64,000 nt of DNA from NCBI GenBank assembly GCA_041393775.1, contig JAWKJM010000006.1:1-64000 (forward strand). Reading direction: 5' to 3'. Made by a program: the position numbers and the translations under genes. Below, one piece after another: positions 51,802-60,516 of this stretch (the first letter of the stretch is position 1; every line of letters begins with the position of its first letter). The notes beneath the pieces were generated by a model. That model was not told the origin of the DNA and ran no database searches. It saw nothing but the letters and a program-made list of their open reading frames with translations. This stretch comes from JADKAV01 sp041393775. GTDB lineage: Bacteria; Actinomycetota; Actinomycetes; S36-B12; UBA10799.

Positions 51802-52488
51802 TCAGGGATTCGCTTGGACGGTGAGCGGGCCGTTCAGCGCGAGTGGGGCGTTCACGGGCACCAACTCCCACTTCGATTCCGTGTCGTAGCTGTTGACGCA
51901 CCCGGAGTTCTTGGAGAAGAGACTCTGACTGTCGGACGATGCCGGTCGGTTGCCCCCGAATCTGTAGCCCTGGCTGTTCTCGCCGTACACCCTCAGTTGC
52001 GGGTTCGGCGGGAATGAGGACCAGCCCCACAACACCAGTGGGGTTCCTCCGCAGTCGTTGTCGGTGAAGTAGATCGTTCGATCCGAGAATCCGCCGTCCC
52101 ATCGGTACTGCCACAGACCCCCGTCAACCTCACGCAAGAAGGAGTCTTGGTCGACGGCCACGAATCCACTGACCGGGTTCCCGTCGCCATCCTTGATGAC
52201 GAATCCGCCCGGGGCCGGTGCACCGGGATCGCCCTTCGGGCCTTGGGCACCGCTGGAGTTCAGTTTCGACTTCACCTTGTCCGAGAGTCGCTTCTCGGAG
52301 ATAGTGCCGGGCTTGATGTCCTTGCTCTTGATCGTGCCGTTCTTGATGTCCTTACTGGTGATCGTGCCGTTCTTGATATCAGCGCTGGTGATCAGTCTGG
52401 CGGCGGTCGCCGTGCCTGCCGCGGCAACGATCAACCCGACAACAATCAGAACGACGAATCCGGCACTGGACTTCAAGACCTGGCGCAT
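51802..52488 (-). CDS. exported protein with DIKNGTI repeats
   Basis: A 228-residue protein. An N-terminal helix (about 8-29) serves as signal or anchor. Four short repeats of the form (S/K)xDIKNGTI follow (about 33-67), then a collagen-like GPKGDPGAP stretch and a C-terminal beta-rich domain with a Cys pair. This layout is common in actinobacterial surface proteins of unknown role. The gene has lower GC than its neighbours and lies just 3' of tRNA-Val(CAC), facing it. Confidence 0.75.
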   Translation of the reverse strand: MRQVLKSSAGFVVLIVVGLIVAAAGTATAARLITSADIKNGTITSKDIKNGTIKSKDIKPGTISEKRLSDKVKSKLNSSGAQGPKGDPGAPAPGGFVIKDGDGNPVSGFVAVDQDSFLREVDGGLWQYRWDGGFSDRTIYFTDNDCGGTPLVLWGWSSFPPNPQLRVYGENSQGYRFGGNRPASSDSQSLFSKNSGCVNSYDTESKWELVPVNAPLALNGPLTVQANP

Positions 52489-52924
52489 GACGTTTCCCCT
52501 TCGACTCGATCGGCCCGCAACGCCACGCTACGCCGCCAGAGGCCCTGTCGTCGGGCGATGGCCGAGGCGGCGCGGACGTTCGACAGAGGTGCTGCCATTC
52601 GGTCGGTAGACGCCGCTGGGGACCCGGGCTTCCGGGCCGGCGGCTCCGGCCCGCCACGACGGGAGGGAACGGACCGGGCCTTCACGGGTTCGACAAGGCC
52701 CGCTATCTGCGCCGGGAGGCGCGGGTCCGCCAGGAAGGGACACCAGCCCCGGCACCCCGCCGCAGAGTTGGACACGCTGGTGATCGCCTGGGCGAGGGAG
52801 CATCGTCGTCACCACTGACTTGTCAGGAAGCGACGCCCCATTTTGAGGCCACTCCCCAATAGCCCGGCGTACTATGGGCCATGGACGGGGTGCCCGGCCC
52901 CTACGGGGGTCGGAGGACATGACC
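52489..52924. other. 436-bp divergent intergenic region
   Basis: Upstream of both the DIKNGTI protein gene and a small secreted-protein gene. Contains open frames without recognisable sequence. Promoters for both sides are expected; no repeat found. Confidence 0.5.
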
Positions 52925-53176
52925 ATGTTCCGCACAACACTGGCAGGCGTCGCAGCGGCAGGGATGCTGATTGCAGGAGTGGGCGCAGCGAACGCCGACG
53001 ACACGAAGACGGACAACAGGTGCAACCACCAAGCAGTCTGGAGCCTCGTCGTACCGTTCCACGGCTTGGACGCCGGTTCCGCCTGGGGTGCCCTAATTGG
53101 TGGCGAACTGCAGGGAGTGGCAGGCGGGGTCTCCGACGGCGTTCACAGTTACAAGGACAACGGCCCGAAGAAGTAG
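52925..53176 (+). CDS. small secreted hypothetical protein
   Basis: An 83-residue exported protein: signal peptide of about 23 residues (ending GAANA), then a short Gly-rich domain ending DNGPKK. ATG 52925 is preferred to ATG 52919 because GGAGG lies 8 bp upstream of it rather than 2. No family recognised. Confidence 0.65.
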   Translation: MFRTTLAGVAAAGMLIAGVGAANADDTKTDNRCNHQAVWSLVVPFHGLDAGSAWGALIGGELQGVAGGVSDGVHSYKDNGPKK

Positions 53177-53254
53177 CCGGCAGCGGGTACTGTACTGGCT
53201 CGGCACGGCCAACGCGGTCTAGGACGGTATTGCGTGCCTGCATCGGCAGCAGAT

Positions 53255-54625
53255 TCAGTTGCCTCGGCTCTGCAGCCCCAACTCCAACAGGAAGACCGCC
53301 TCTGCGACCACCGAGTCACGCAGTTCCCCGACGTGGATGCTTTCGTTCGGCGCATGAATACGCGCCAGCGGGTCCTGTGCCCCAACGCCCAGAACCTCTA
53401 GTTGAGGCAGAGACTCCAGCAGGTTTGCCACGAATGGCACAGCGCCGCCCGCACCCTGTTCAGTCGACGGCTTGCCGTATGCGAAATCCATTGCCCTGGA
53501 GAACGCTTCGTAGCCCGGACCCCCCACCTCCACCGCGGAACCGTTGGCTGGTGGCCCAGGCTCGAATCCGACCGTGACCCCAAAGGGGGCGTTGTCCATC
53601 ACGTGGCGCCGCAGCAACTCAGTGGCCTGCTCGGCGTCCACGCCGGCAGGGATCCGGACGCTGATCTTGGCGCGAGCACTCGGGATGATCGCGTTGGGGG
53701 CGGTGGCCACCTCCGGCGCGTCCAGACCAACGACGCTGACCGCGGGCTTGGAATACAGACGAGACGCGATGCTGCCCGTCCCGATCAAGGGCTGCTCGGG
53801 CAGGACATCGGCAACCGCACGGAAGTCATCTTCGGGGAAGTCCGCACCACCCCATTCGCTGCCGGGGATGCCTTCGATCGCGCAATCGCCCTGATCGTCC
53901 ATCAGGGTCCCGAGCAGTTTGATCAGCACCATGAGCGCGTCGGGTGCGGGTCCGCCGAACATGCCGCTGTGACGGGGCTCGGCCAGGGTGTCGACCGTGA
54001 CGACTCCTTCGATGATGCCGCGGAGTTGGGTGGTGAAGGTGGGCTGACCGATCTCGACGTTTCCCATGTCGCAGATGACGGCCACGTCGATGTCCGCGAA
54101 GACCTCCGGGTGGCTGGTCGGCCATTCCTCGAAATCGCCCCCGTATTCCTCCTCACCCTCCAGCAGGATGCGCAGGCTGACCGGGGGAGCACCCTCGAAG
54201 GCACGCAGTACCGCTAAATGGGTCACGACCCCCGACTTGTCATCGGCCGCGCCGCGGCCGTAGAGCCGGCCGTCCCGCTCGTCTAGCGCGAACGGCTCCG
54301 AGTCCCACTTGGCGGCGTCGCCGGCAGGCTGCACGTCGTAGTGGGAGTAGAGCAGGACGGTGGGGGAGCCGGGCGGGCCAGGGATGTCCGCACGCACAGT
54401 CGGCACGCCGCTGGAGGACTCGATCAACTGAGGATCGGCGCCGGCGTCGCGCAGTAGTTGCGCGACGGCTTGCGCGCACCGCACAACCTCTGACTGGTCG
54501 TAGCCCGGAAAGTTGATCGACGGAATACCGACCAGGTTCTCCAGATCGGAACGCACTTGGGGCATCAACTCGTCGATGCGCGCCTGCAACGATTGTGCCT
54601 GCTCGACGGGGATCTTCAGGGCCAT
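53255..54625 (-). CDS. M20 family dipeptidase
   Basis: A 456-residue zinc dipeptidase of the M20 carnosinase/PepV-like group. Metal motifs SHYDVQPAG (near 94), GRGAADDKSG (near 122) and EGEEEYGG (near 155) are intact, and the dimerisation domain is present. Probably hydrolyses dipeptides in the cytoplasm; with cyanophycin genes in the genome, beta-Asp-Arg is one untested candidate substrate. Confidence 0.92.
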   Translation of the reverse strand: MALKIPVEQAQSLQARIDELMPQVRSDLENLVGIPSINFPGYDQSEVVRCAQAVAQLLRDAGADPQLIESSSGVPTVRADIPGPPGSPTVLLYSHYDVQPAGDAAKWDSEPFALDERDGRLYGRGAADDKSGVVTHLAVLRAFEGAPPVSLRILLEGEEEYGGDFEEWPTSHPEVFADIDVAVICDMGNVEIGQPTFTTQLRGIIEGVVTVDTLAEPRHSGMFGGPAPDALMVLIKLLGTLMDDQGDCAIEGIPGSEWGGADFPEDDFRAVADVLPEQPLIGTGSIASRLYSKPAVSVVGLDAPEVATAPNAIIPSARAKISVRIPAGVDAEQATELLRRHVMDNAPFGVTVGFEPGPPANGSAVEVGGPGYEAFSRAMDFAYGKPSTEQGAGGAVPFVANLLESLPQLEVLGVGAQDPLARIHAPNESIHVGELRDSVVAEAVFLLELGLQSRGN

Positions 54626-54719
54626 GTTTGCAGACTAGAGCGACGGTCACCGCTCATGCCCGCCGGCGGGGGCGCCTTCGCAGCCCGCCCGCGGCGCTGA
54701 TGTGGCTAGGCTTTCGGAC

Positions 54720-55133
54720 ATGCCAACTCTTTCCTCTCTGGCGCCAGTCCTCCCGGTCACCGACGTCCTGTCCGCTCTCGACAACTATGCGCTGCTGGGG
54801 TTCCGTGCCAAGCCGTACCAGCGCGCTGAGATCGTGGACGGCAGCCACCCGTCGGAGGTCCTCTACGGATTCGTCTTCCGGGACGGCCTGCAGTTGCACC
54901 TGTGCCAGGTTGCCGGGATCGATCCGCTCACCAACCTCAGTGAGGTGTACCTGTACGTCGATGATGCGCGGGACCTGCACGACCAATGGCGGGATTCGGG
55001 TGCGGTCGGTTCCTTCGTAGAGCCCACGGACACCGAGTACGGCCTGTGCGAAGGCGCCTACATGGATCCCGACGGGAACTCGCTGCGATATGGATCGTGG
55101 CTGCCCGGTTTCCCGAAACCGTCACAGACCTGA
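54720..55133 (+). CDS. VOC superfamily (glyoxalase/bleomycin-resistance-like) protein
   Basis: A 137-residue protein with paired beta-alpha-beta-beta-beta modules (LAPVLPVTDV, then VYLYVDDARDLHDQW, ending GAYMDPDGNSLRYG). Metal-ligand positions are visible (HLCQV, DPDGN). The family binds or modifies small molecules; no specific substrate is suggested. ATG 54720 begins the module; the following gene starts 13 bp after its stop. Confidence 0.85.
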   Translation: MPTLSSLAPVLPVTDVLSALDNYALLGFRAKPYQRAEIVDGSHPSEVLYGFVFRDGLQLHLCQVAGIDPLTNLSEVYLYVDDARDLHDQWRDSGAVGSFVEPTDTEYGLCEGAYMDPDGNSLRYGSWLPGFPKPSQT

Positions 55134-55146
55134 GTCGGCGGTATCC

Positions 55147-55740
55147 ATGAACCACCAGAAGGCGACACTGAGCCGGTACCTCCAGAGCGGCCGCGAGGCG
55201 CTCCTGTGGAAGATGGAGGGGCTCTCCGAGTACGACGCGCGACGGCCGATGGTCCCGACGGGGACCAATCTCCTGGGGATCGTCAAGCACGTGGCCAGTG
55301 TGGAGGCCGGCTACCTGGGCGACTGTTTCGAACGTCCGTTCGAACAAAGGTTCCCGTGGTTCGACGAGTCCGCCGAGCCAAACGCCGACATGTGGGCGAC
55401 CGCCGACGAGTCACGGCGCGACATCGTCGACTTGTACCACCGGGTCTGGGAGCACTCGGACGCAACAATCGCCGATCTGGACCTCGACGCACAGGGATCC
55501 GTACCGTGGTGGCCGGAGCCGCGACGCACAGTGACACTGCACCAGATCCTGGTTCACATGATTGCGGAGACGCACCGCCACGCAGGTCACGCCGACCTTG
55601 TCCGCGAACTCATCGACGGATCCACGGGTCTGCGGCCGGACAACTCGAATCTGCCGTCAGAGGACGCGCAGTGGTGGCGTGAGTATTGGCAACGCCTGGA
55701 GGACACCGCACGTCAAGTTGGCGGTCAGGATCCTCGATAG
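55147..55740 (+). CDS. DinB family protein
   Basis: A 197-residue four-helix DinB-type protein. His in KHVASVEAGYL (near 51) and HRHAGHADLVRELI (near 140-153) are the metal-binding positions of the family, which includes bacillithiol/mycothiol-dependent transferases. Follows the VOC gene by 13 bp, probably in one transcript; VOC and DinB proteins are both common thiol-related detoxification folds. Confidence 0.85.
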   Translation: MNHQKATLSRYLQSGREALLWKMEGLSEYDARRPMVPTGTNLLGIVKHVASVEAGYLGDCFERPFEQRFPWFDESAEPNADMWATADESRRDIVDLYHRVWEHSDATIADLDLDAQGSVPWWPEPRRTVTLHQILVHMIAETHRHAGHADLVRELIDGSTGLRPDNSNLPSEDAQWWREYWQRLEDTARQVGGQDPR

Positions 55741-55794
55741 CAGCGGGGAGTGGACCGGAAGTCGGGAACCGCCGCTGGTCATGAAAATGTCATA

Positions 55795-55815
55795 ATGTTG
55801 ATTATCGGTCAACAT
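55795..55815. promoter_or_regulatory. AT-rich inverted repeat ATGTTGA-N7-TCAACAT
   Basis: Perfect 7-bp arms in a short AT-rich patch 55 bp after the DinB stop and about 400 bp before the amidase start. Could be an operator; too distant from either start to assign. Confidence 0.35.
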
Positions 55816-55894
55816 GTGAGCTTGAGAGCGTTCCCGTCACCTTAGGTCTAGCCGAAAGCAGAAGGTCTGGTCCGAAAGGCTCGTGTACTCGTAG

Positions 55895-56125
55895 CTGCCG
55901 CGAGGTTGGTGAATGCACGTGTGGTTTCTCTAACCTCGTGCACGTTCTCTAGTCCGAAAATGGCTGGTGTACTCGGTCGCCGCAGAAGTGGGCCGCGAGG
56001 TTAGAGAATGGTCGCGAGGTTAGAGGTCGTGCACGAGGTTAGTGAACGCACGTGTGGCTTCTCTAACCTCGTGCACGTTCTCTAACGCGAACGATTTCCG
56101 CCCGGCATTTCCCCGCCTGAACGGG
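55895..56125. repeat. family-A inverted repeats, compound copy A5 (in 477-bp gap)
   Basis: Family-A units in the reverse orientation to A1. The main arms are 56019-56042 and 56063-56086, complementary at 22 of 24 positions, followed by the reversed flank (GCGAACGATTTCCGCCCGGC). A partial unit precedes at 55900-55955. Lies downstream of the DinB gene and upstream of the amidase gene. Confidence 0.85.
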
Positions 56126-56217
56126 CGACTGGCAACGACCACGGATGGCCAACCGGATCCCGAACCCATATGTCGAACGCCGCCAAGCCGACCAAAGATC
56201 CGGATTAGGCTTTGGGC

Positions 56218-57705
56218 ATGCGCCACGACGAGTATGTGAAACATGACGGGCTTGGTCTTGCGAAACTGATTAGTGAAGGTGAGGTTTCGGCCGCTGAGGT
56301 CCTGAAGGCAGCCATCGATAGGCGCAATGTGGTGAACCCTGCGATCAATGCGGTCGTCGAGTCGTGGGACGAACAGGCCCGGGCAGTCGCCGATGGCATG
56401 TCCGGGCCGTTCGGAGGTGTGCCGTTCCTCATCAAGGACATGGACGGGCACTTGGCCGGCCACCGTTGCACCTACTCGAGTCGATCGCTCGAGGACTGGG
56501 TGCCGGAACGCACCAGTGAACTCTTCCTGCGGTTTCAGAGAGCCGGCCTGAACATCTTCGGCAAGACCAACTGCCCTGAGTTCGGAATCATGGGCGTCAG
56601 CGAACCCGAACTGCGCGGCCCAGCCCGCAATCCGTGGAATCTGGACCACACCCCCGGCGGTTCCAGCGGGGGTTCCGCAGCAGCCGTGGCGGCTGGGATC
56701 GTGCCGCTGGCCCACGGGGGTGATGGTGGTGGTTCGCTGCGGATCCCGGCATCCAACTGCGGCATCTTCGGGCTCAAAACCAGCCGCGGCCTCGTTCCGC
56801 TCGGACCCGATGAGGCGGAGGGCTGGGACGGCCTCGTGGTCCGATTGCTGATGTCGAGATCCGTGCGTGATTCCGCTGCCGCCCTTGACGCGGTCCGAGG
56901 CTCTGACGCCGGGGCTCCCTACGCGGCGCCGGGGGGTCCCAAGTCCTACCTGACCGCGGCCAGTCGCAGGCCCGGCAAGCTGCGCGTCGGCTACTCGACC
57001 CGCAGCCTGTTCGGCCAGACCATGCACCCCGACGCGATCGAGGCCGTCGACAAGGCGGCGGCGCTTCTAGCCGACCTGGGACACGAAGTCATCGAGTACG
57101 ACCTTCCGATAGATCCCACCAAGGGGGCTAAGGCCTACCTGACCATCGTCGCGGCGAACATTGCGAACGAGATCGACTGGACTGCCGAGGTGACAGGGCG
57201 CAAGCCCGATCCGCACAACTTCGAACGGTCGACCTGGTTCCTCAAGCAGGTGGGCGGGACGATCAGCGCGGCCGAGTTGAGCGCGGCCCGCGCCTGGGGA
57301 TTGCAGAAGGGCCGCCAGTTCGCAGACTTGTTCGGTCCCGAGTTCGATGTGCACCTGACCGCGACGGTGGCGACTCCCCCAGTGAAGATCGGCGAACTCG
57401 CGCCCAGTCCTGTGGAACAGGTCGCCCTGTCGGTGCTGCAGCGAGTCGGTCCCGGGCCGATTCTGCGCAAGACGCTCGACGACCTCGCGGCGGACTCGCT
57501 GGCGGCCACTCCGCAAACCCAGATCTACAACCTGACGGGACAGCCGGCGGCCAGCATTCCGATGCACGTCACCCGCGACGGCCTCCCGGTCGGTGTTCAG
57601 ATCGCATCCGCTCTGGGCAACGACGCGCTGCTGCTGCAATTGGCGACCCAGATCGAGGCGGCGCAACCCTGGGTGCACCTGCTCCCGACCTCTGGGGCGT
57701 TGTGA
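56218..57705 (+). CDS. amidase signature family enzyme
   Basis: A 495-residue amidase. The catalytic triad is visible: Lys in FLIKDMDG (near 71), cis-Ser in GGSSGGSAAA (near 150-154) and the nucleophile Ser in GDGGGSLRIPAS (near 175). The pattern is close to 6-aminohexanoate-cyclic-dimer hydrolase-type amidases, but the true substrate is unknown. ATG 56218 is chosen over TTG 56212. GTGA overlap with the next gene. Confidence 0.92.
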   Translation: MRHDEYVKHDGLGLAKLISEGEVSAAEVLKAAIDRRNVVNPAINAVVESWDEQARAVADGMSGPFGGVPFLIKDMDGHLAGHRCTYSSRSLEDWVPERTSELFLRFQRAGLNIFGKTNCPEFGIMGVSEPELRGPARNPWNLDHTPGGSSGGSAAAVAAGIVPLAHGGDGGGSLRIPASNCGIFGLKTSRGLVPLGPDEAEGWDGLVVRLLMSRSVRDSAAALDAVRGSDAGAPYAAPGGPKSYLTAASRRPGKLRVGYSTRSLFGQTMHPDAIEAVDKAAALLADLGHEVIEYDLPIDPTKGAKAYLTIVAANIANEIDWTAEVTGRKPDPHNFERSTWFLKQVGGTISAAELSAARAWGLQKGRQFADLFGPEFDVHLTATVATPPVKIGELAPSPVEQVALSVLQRVGPGPILRKTLDDLAADSLAATPQTQIYNLTGQPAASIPMHVTRDGLPVGVQIASALGNDALLLQLATQIEAAQPWVHLLPTSGAL

Positions 57706-58535
57706 CGCACCCCTACCTGGTAGCCGCTCCCCCGGTGGCCTTCGCGCACCGGGGCGGGGCACGGGAGGCGCCGGAGAATTCGTTGCGGGCGTTCCACCGG
57801 GCGGTCTCGCTCGGCTTCGAGTACATCGAGACCGACATCCGCGCCACGGCTGACGGCGTCCCCGTTGTGTTCCACGATCAATCATTACAGAGAGTGACCG
57901 ACAGGGTGGGACGGATCCGGGACCTCCCCTTCTCCGAGGTGAAGAAGGCCCACATCGGCAACGCGGAACGCGTGCACTCACTGCGGGAGGTGCTGGACAA
58001 GTTTCCGCGGACTCGATTCAACATCGACATCAAGGAGGACAACGCCGTCGCGCCGATCCTGGAACTGCTGGGCGAATCCGACTTCCTCGATCGGATCTGT
58101 GTCGCGTCCTTCTCATGGGCCCGGCTGCGTGCCGTACGTGCGAAGTTCGGCCAGGCGGTGTGCACGAGTCTGGCGCCCCAGGAGATCAGCGCCCTGGTGA
58201 GTCGGAGCCGTTTGGGCCGGGTCTCGTTCGCATCCAGGCTGGCGCTCCCCAAGGGCCCGGCGTGTGTTCAGGTGCCTCGGCGTGCCTCGCGGGTACCGAT
58301 CATCACCGCTTCGCTCGTCCGGCATGCACATGAGCGCGGATGGCCGGTCCACGCATGGACGATCAACGACCCGATGCAGATGAACGCGTTGCTGGACATC
58401 GGGGTGGATGGAATCGTCACCGACCGGCCGAGCGTCCTGCGGCAGGTGATAGATGGGCGGTCGCGGAGCAATGTAAGCGGTGTGTCAAACGCACCGGGTC
58501 GCGGCGCCCCCGGGGTGTCGGAGCCGCCATCCTGA
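57702..58535 (+). CDS. glycerophosphodiester phosphodiesterase
   Basis: A 277-residue GDPD TIM-barrel. The active-site blocks AHRGGAREAPENSLRAF (about 15-31), ETDIRATADGVPVVFHD (about 45) and the later DIKED are present. It hydrolyses glycerophosphodiesters to glycerol-3-phosphate and alcohol. GTG 57702 overlaps the amidase stop. No signal peptide, so cytoplasmic. Confidence 0.9.
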   Translation: MTHPYLVAAPPVAFAHRGGAREAPENSLRAFHRAVSLGFEYIETDIRATADGVPVVFHDQSLQRVTDRVGRIRDLPFSEVKKAHIGNAERVHSLREVLDKFPRTRFNIDIKEDNAVAPILELLGESDFLDRICVASFSWARLRAVRAKFGQAVCTSLAPQEISALVSRSRLGRVSFASRLALPKGPACVQVPRRASRVPIITASLVRHAHERGWPVHAWTINDPMQMNALLDIGVDGIVTDRPSVLRQVIDGRSRSNVSGVSNAPGRGAPGVSEPPS

Positions 58536-58598
58536 GAGTGCAAAGCCCGTCGGTCGTTGTGATCAGCCTCACCTTGAGGTGTGGAACTGACGATTACG

Positions 58599-58624
58599 GG
58601 AATGAAGTGAACAAGCACGGCGTT
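58599..58624 (+). promoter_or_regulatory. SigR-type promoter upstream of rbpA (GGAAT-N18-GTT)
   Basis: GGAAT at 58599-58603 and GTT at 58622-58624 with exactly 18 nt between match the consensus for the actinobacterial thiol-stress sigma factor SigR/SigH. It ends 33 bp before the rbpA start. rbpA is a known SigR target in Streptomyces. Confidence 0.75.
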
Positions 58625-58657
58625 GTGATATGCAGCACTGAGGAGAAAGAAGACAAC

Positions 58658-59005
58658 ATGAGTGAGGCCCTGCGCGGCACCCGGCTCGGAGCGACCAGTC
58701 TGGAGAACGACCGCGACGTCGAGTTCGCTCCTCGGATGACCGTCACCTATAACTGCCCTGCGGGCCACGTGATCAACATGCCGTTCTCCGCCGAGGCAGA
58801 GGTTCCCGTCGAATGGGAGTGCGCCTGCGGCGAGATGGCACTTCTGGTGGACGCGACGAAGCCGGAGCCCAAGCCGACCAAGCACGTCCGGACCCACTGG
58901 GACATGCTTCTCGAACGACGCACGATCGCCGACCTCGAGGAACTGCTCGAAGAGCGGCTGGCACTGCTGGACAGCGACGACGACTCAGGACGGCGCACAG
59001 CCTGA
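58658..59005 (+). CDS. rbpA: RNA polymerase-binding protein RbpA
   Basis: A 115-residue protein with the RbpA layout: flexible N-terminal tail (MSEALRGTRLGATSLEND), core domain with Cys pairs (YNCPAGH and ECACGE), a basic linker (KPTKHVRTHWDML) and the sigma-interaction helices (RTIADLEELLEERLALL). It binds RNA polymerase with the principal sigma factor and stabilises the open complex; it is confined to Actinomycetota. ATG 58658 has GGAG/AGAAAGAAG upstream. Confidence 0.97.
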   Translation: MSEALRGTRLGATSLENDRDVEFAPRMTVTYNCPAGHVINMPFSAEAEVPVEWECACGEMALLVDATKPEPKPTKHVRTHWDMLLERRTIADLEELLEERLALLDSDDDSGRRTA

Positions 59006-59021
59006 CGGCTCAAGGACCAAC

Positions 59022-59065
59022 ACGAACGCCATGCGAAACCCCCCAGGGGCGCGCATGGCGTTCGT
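59022..59065. terminator. strong hairpin between rbpA and the aldolase gene
   Basis: Arms ACGAACGCCATGCG (59022-59035) and CGCATGGCGTTCGT (59052-59065) are perfect over 14 bp and followed by TTGTT. It sits between two convergent stop codons and can terminate both transcripts. Confidence 0.85.
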
Positions 59066-59071
59066 TTGTTC

Positions 59072-59959
59072 TCAGGTGATGGAAGCTTCGAAGATGCTCT
59101 CGATGGAGGACTCGAGAGCGGAGTTGAACTCGGAGTCACTCTGCTGGGCTGTGAGCCCCTCCGTCAGCGCGCGGGAGAAACTCGCCACCACGCCGTGTTG
59201 ACGGGCCAGCCTCGCGTTGGCCTCCTCGCGAGAGTACCCCCCGGAAAGAGCCACCACGCGTAGCACGTTGGGGTGGGCCACCAGGTCGGCGTAGAAGTCG
59301 TCGACCTCGGGGAGTGTCAGTTTCAACATGATGTGCTGGTCGTCCTCGAGGCCGGCCAACCCTGCCAGCAGCGCCGGCTTCAGTAGCTGCTCAGCCTGGG
59401 CCTTGCTCGGTGAGTTGATGTCGATCTCCGGTTCCAGGATGGGCACGAGGCCGGTTTCCAGGATCCGCCGGCCGATTTCGAATTGCTGATCGACCACCGA
59501 CTGCACACCGGTCGCGTCGCCGAGCTTGATCACCGATCGCATCTTGGTTCCGAAGACACCCTTGTCGACCGCCCTGGCCAGCAAGTCATCGAGCCCCGGC
59601 ATCGGCTTCATGACCTGGGCGCCGTCGGCTTCCGCTGCTAGTCCCTTGTCGACCTTGAGGAATGGCGCGACGTTCTTGACGTTCCACAGGTAGTCGGCCG
59701 TCCCGCGGCCCTCGATCTCGCGGTCCATTGTCTGCTCGAACAGAATCGCCCCGAGGATCCTCTCCCCCGTGAACGCCGGACTGGTCATGATCCGGGTCCG
59801 CATGGCGTGTACGAGATTGAACATCTCCGCGTCGTTCGAGTAGCTGTCCTCCGGAATGCCGTACAACCTCAGCGCCTTCGGCGTGCTGCCGCCGCTCTGA
59901 TCCAGAGCCGCGATGAAACCTTGAGCCTCTTTGACCTTCTTGAACTGAGCTGCGTCCAT
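59072..59959 (-). CDS. class I fructose-bisphosphate aldolase
   Basis: A 295-residue Schiff-base aldolase of the bacterial class I type: AALDQSGGSTPKAL near the N terminus, KVDKGL, VLEPEIDI-like ILEPEIDI near 167 and LSGGYSREEA near 245. It splits or forms fructose-1,6-bisphosphate in glycolysis and gluconeogenesis. ATG 59959 has GGGAG upstream; the frame extends further without homology. Ends at a shared terminator with rbpA. Confidence 0.93.
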   Translation of the reverse strand: MDAAQFKKVKEAQGFIAALDQSGGSTPKALRLYGIPEDSYSNDAEMFNLVHAMRTRIMTSPAFTGERILGAILFEQTMDREIEGRGTADYLWNVKNVAPFLKVDKGLAAEADGAQVMKPMPGLDDLLARAVDKGVFGTKMRSVIKLGDATGVQSVVDQQFEIGRRILETGLVPILEPEIDINSPSKAQAEQLLKPALLAGLAGLEDDQHIMLKLTLPEVDDFYADLVAHPNVLRVVALSGGYSREEANARLARQHGVVASFSRALTEGLTAQQSDSEFNSALESSIESIFEASIT

Positions 59960-60139
59960 CGTGATCCATCTCCCGTCATCGAATGCCCTGCACATCCAGC
60001 ATTGCACAGGACCACACATGACCTGGAACGAATCTGACGGCGGCAAGGCCCTCCATAGTCCGTAATGGTGGGTGACTGAATGGCGTAGGCAGCGAGGAGG
60101 GCTTGCCGCGGGGCCGCTGTTCGGATGTGACGCCGGCTG

Positions 60140-60260
60140 GGTGTGTTACGAAGTTGCAGGGGCCTGGCCGGCCCTGTTACGAAGGTGCGGGCGACACGCC
60201 GCGCGGATTCCGCACCTTCGTAACACGACGTCGTGACGACCCACAACTTCGTTACAGAGG
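60140..60260. repeat. family-B nested inverted repeat, copy B4 (in 557-bp gap)
   Basis: Downstream of ppm1. Outer arms TGTTACGAAGTTG (60144-60156) and CAACTTCGTTACA (60244-60256, one mismatch). Inner arms TGTTACGAAGGTGCGG (60175-60190) and CCGCACCTTCGTAACA (60210-60225) are perfect over 16 bp. Here GTTACG replaces the GTGACG of other copies, and the inner partner changes to match. The remainder of 59960-60516 shows no gene. Confidence 0.88.
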
Positions 60261-60516
60261 CCGTTGCCGATCCGAAATCCCCGACCCCCGGACATCCTCC
60301 GAAGTCGGGCGACGTCACGAACACACCGCCGGCCCGCGCACGAGACTCTTGCACCGAGATCCGACCGCTTCGGTTCTGACTCGGGCCGGTCCCGCCAATC
60401 CACGCTCTTCGGACACCCCGCGCAGCAGGCCGTTGTCGAATGTCGCGGTCGGGGAATGCTCCCGTGAGAAAATTGCCGAACCTGCACGGACCCGCTGACC
60501 AGATTGCGACCCGGCG

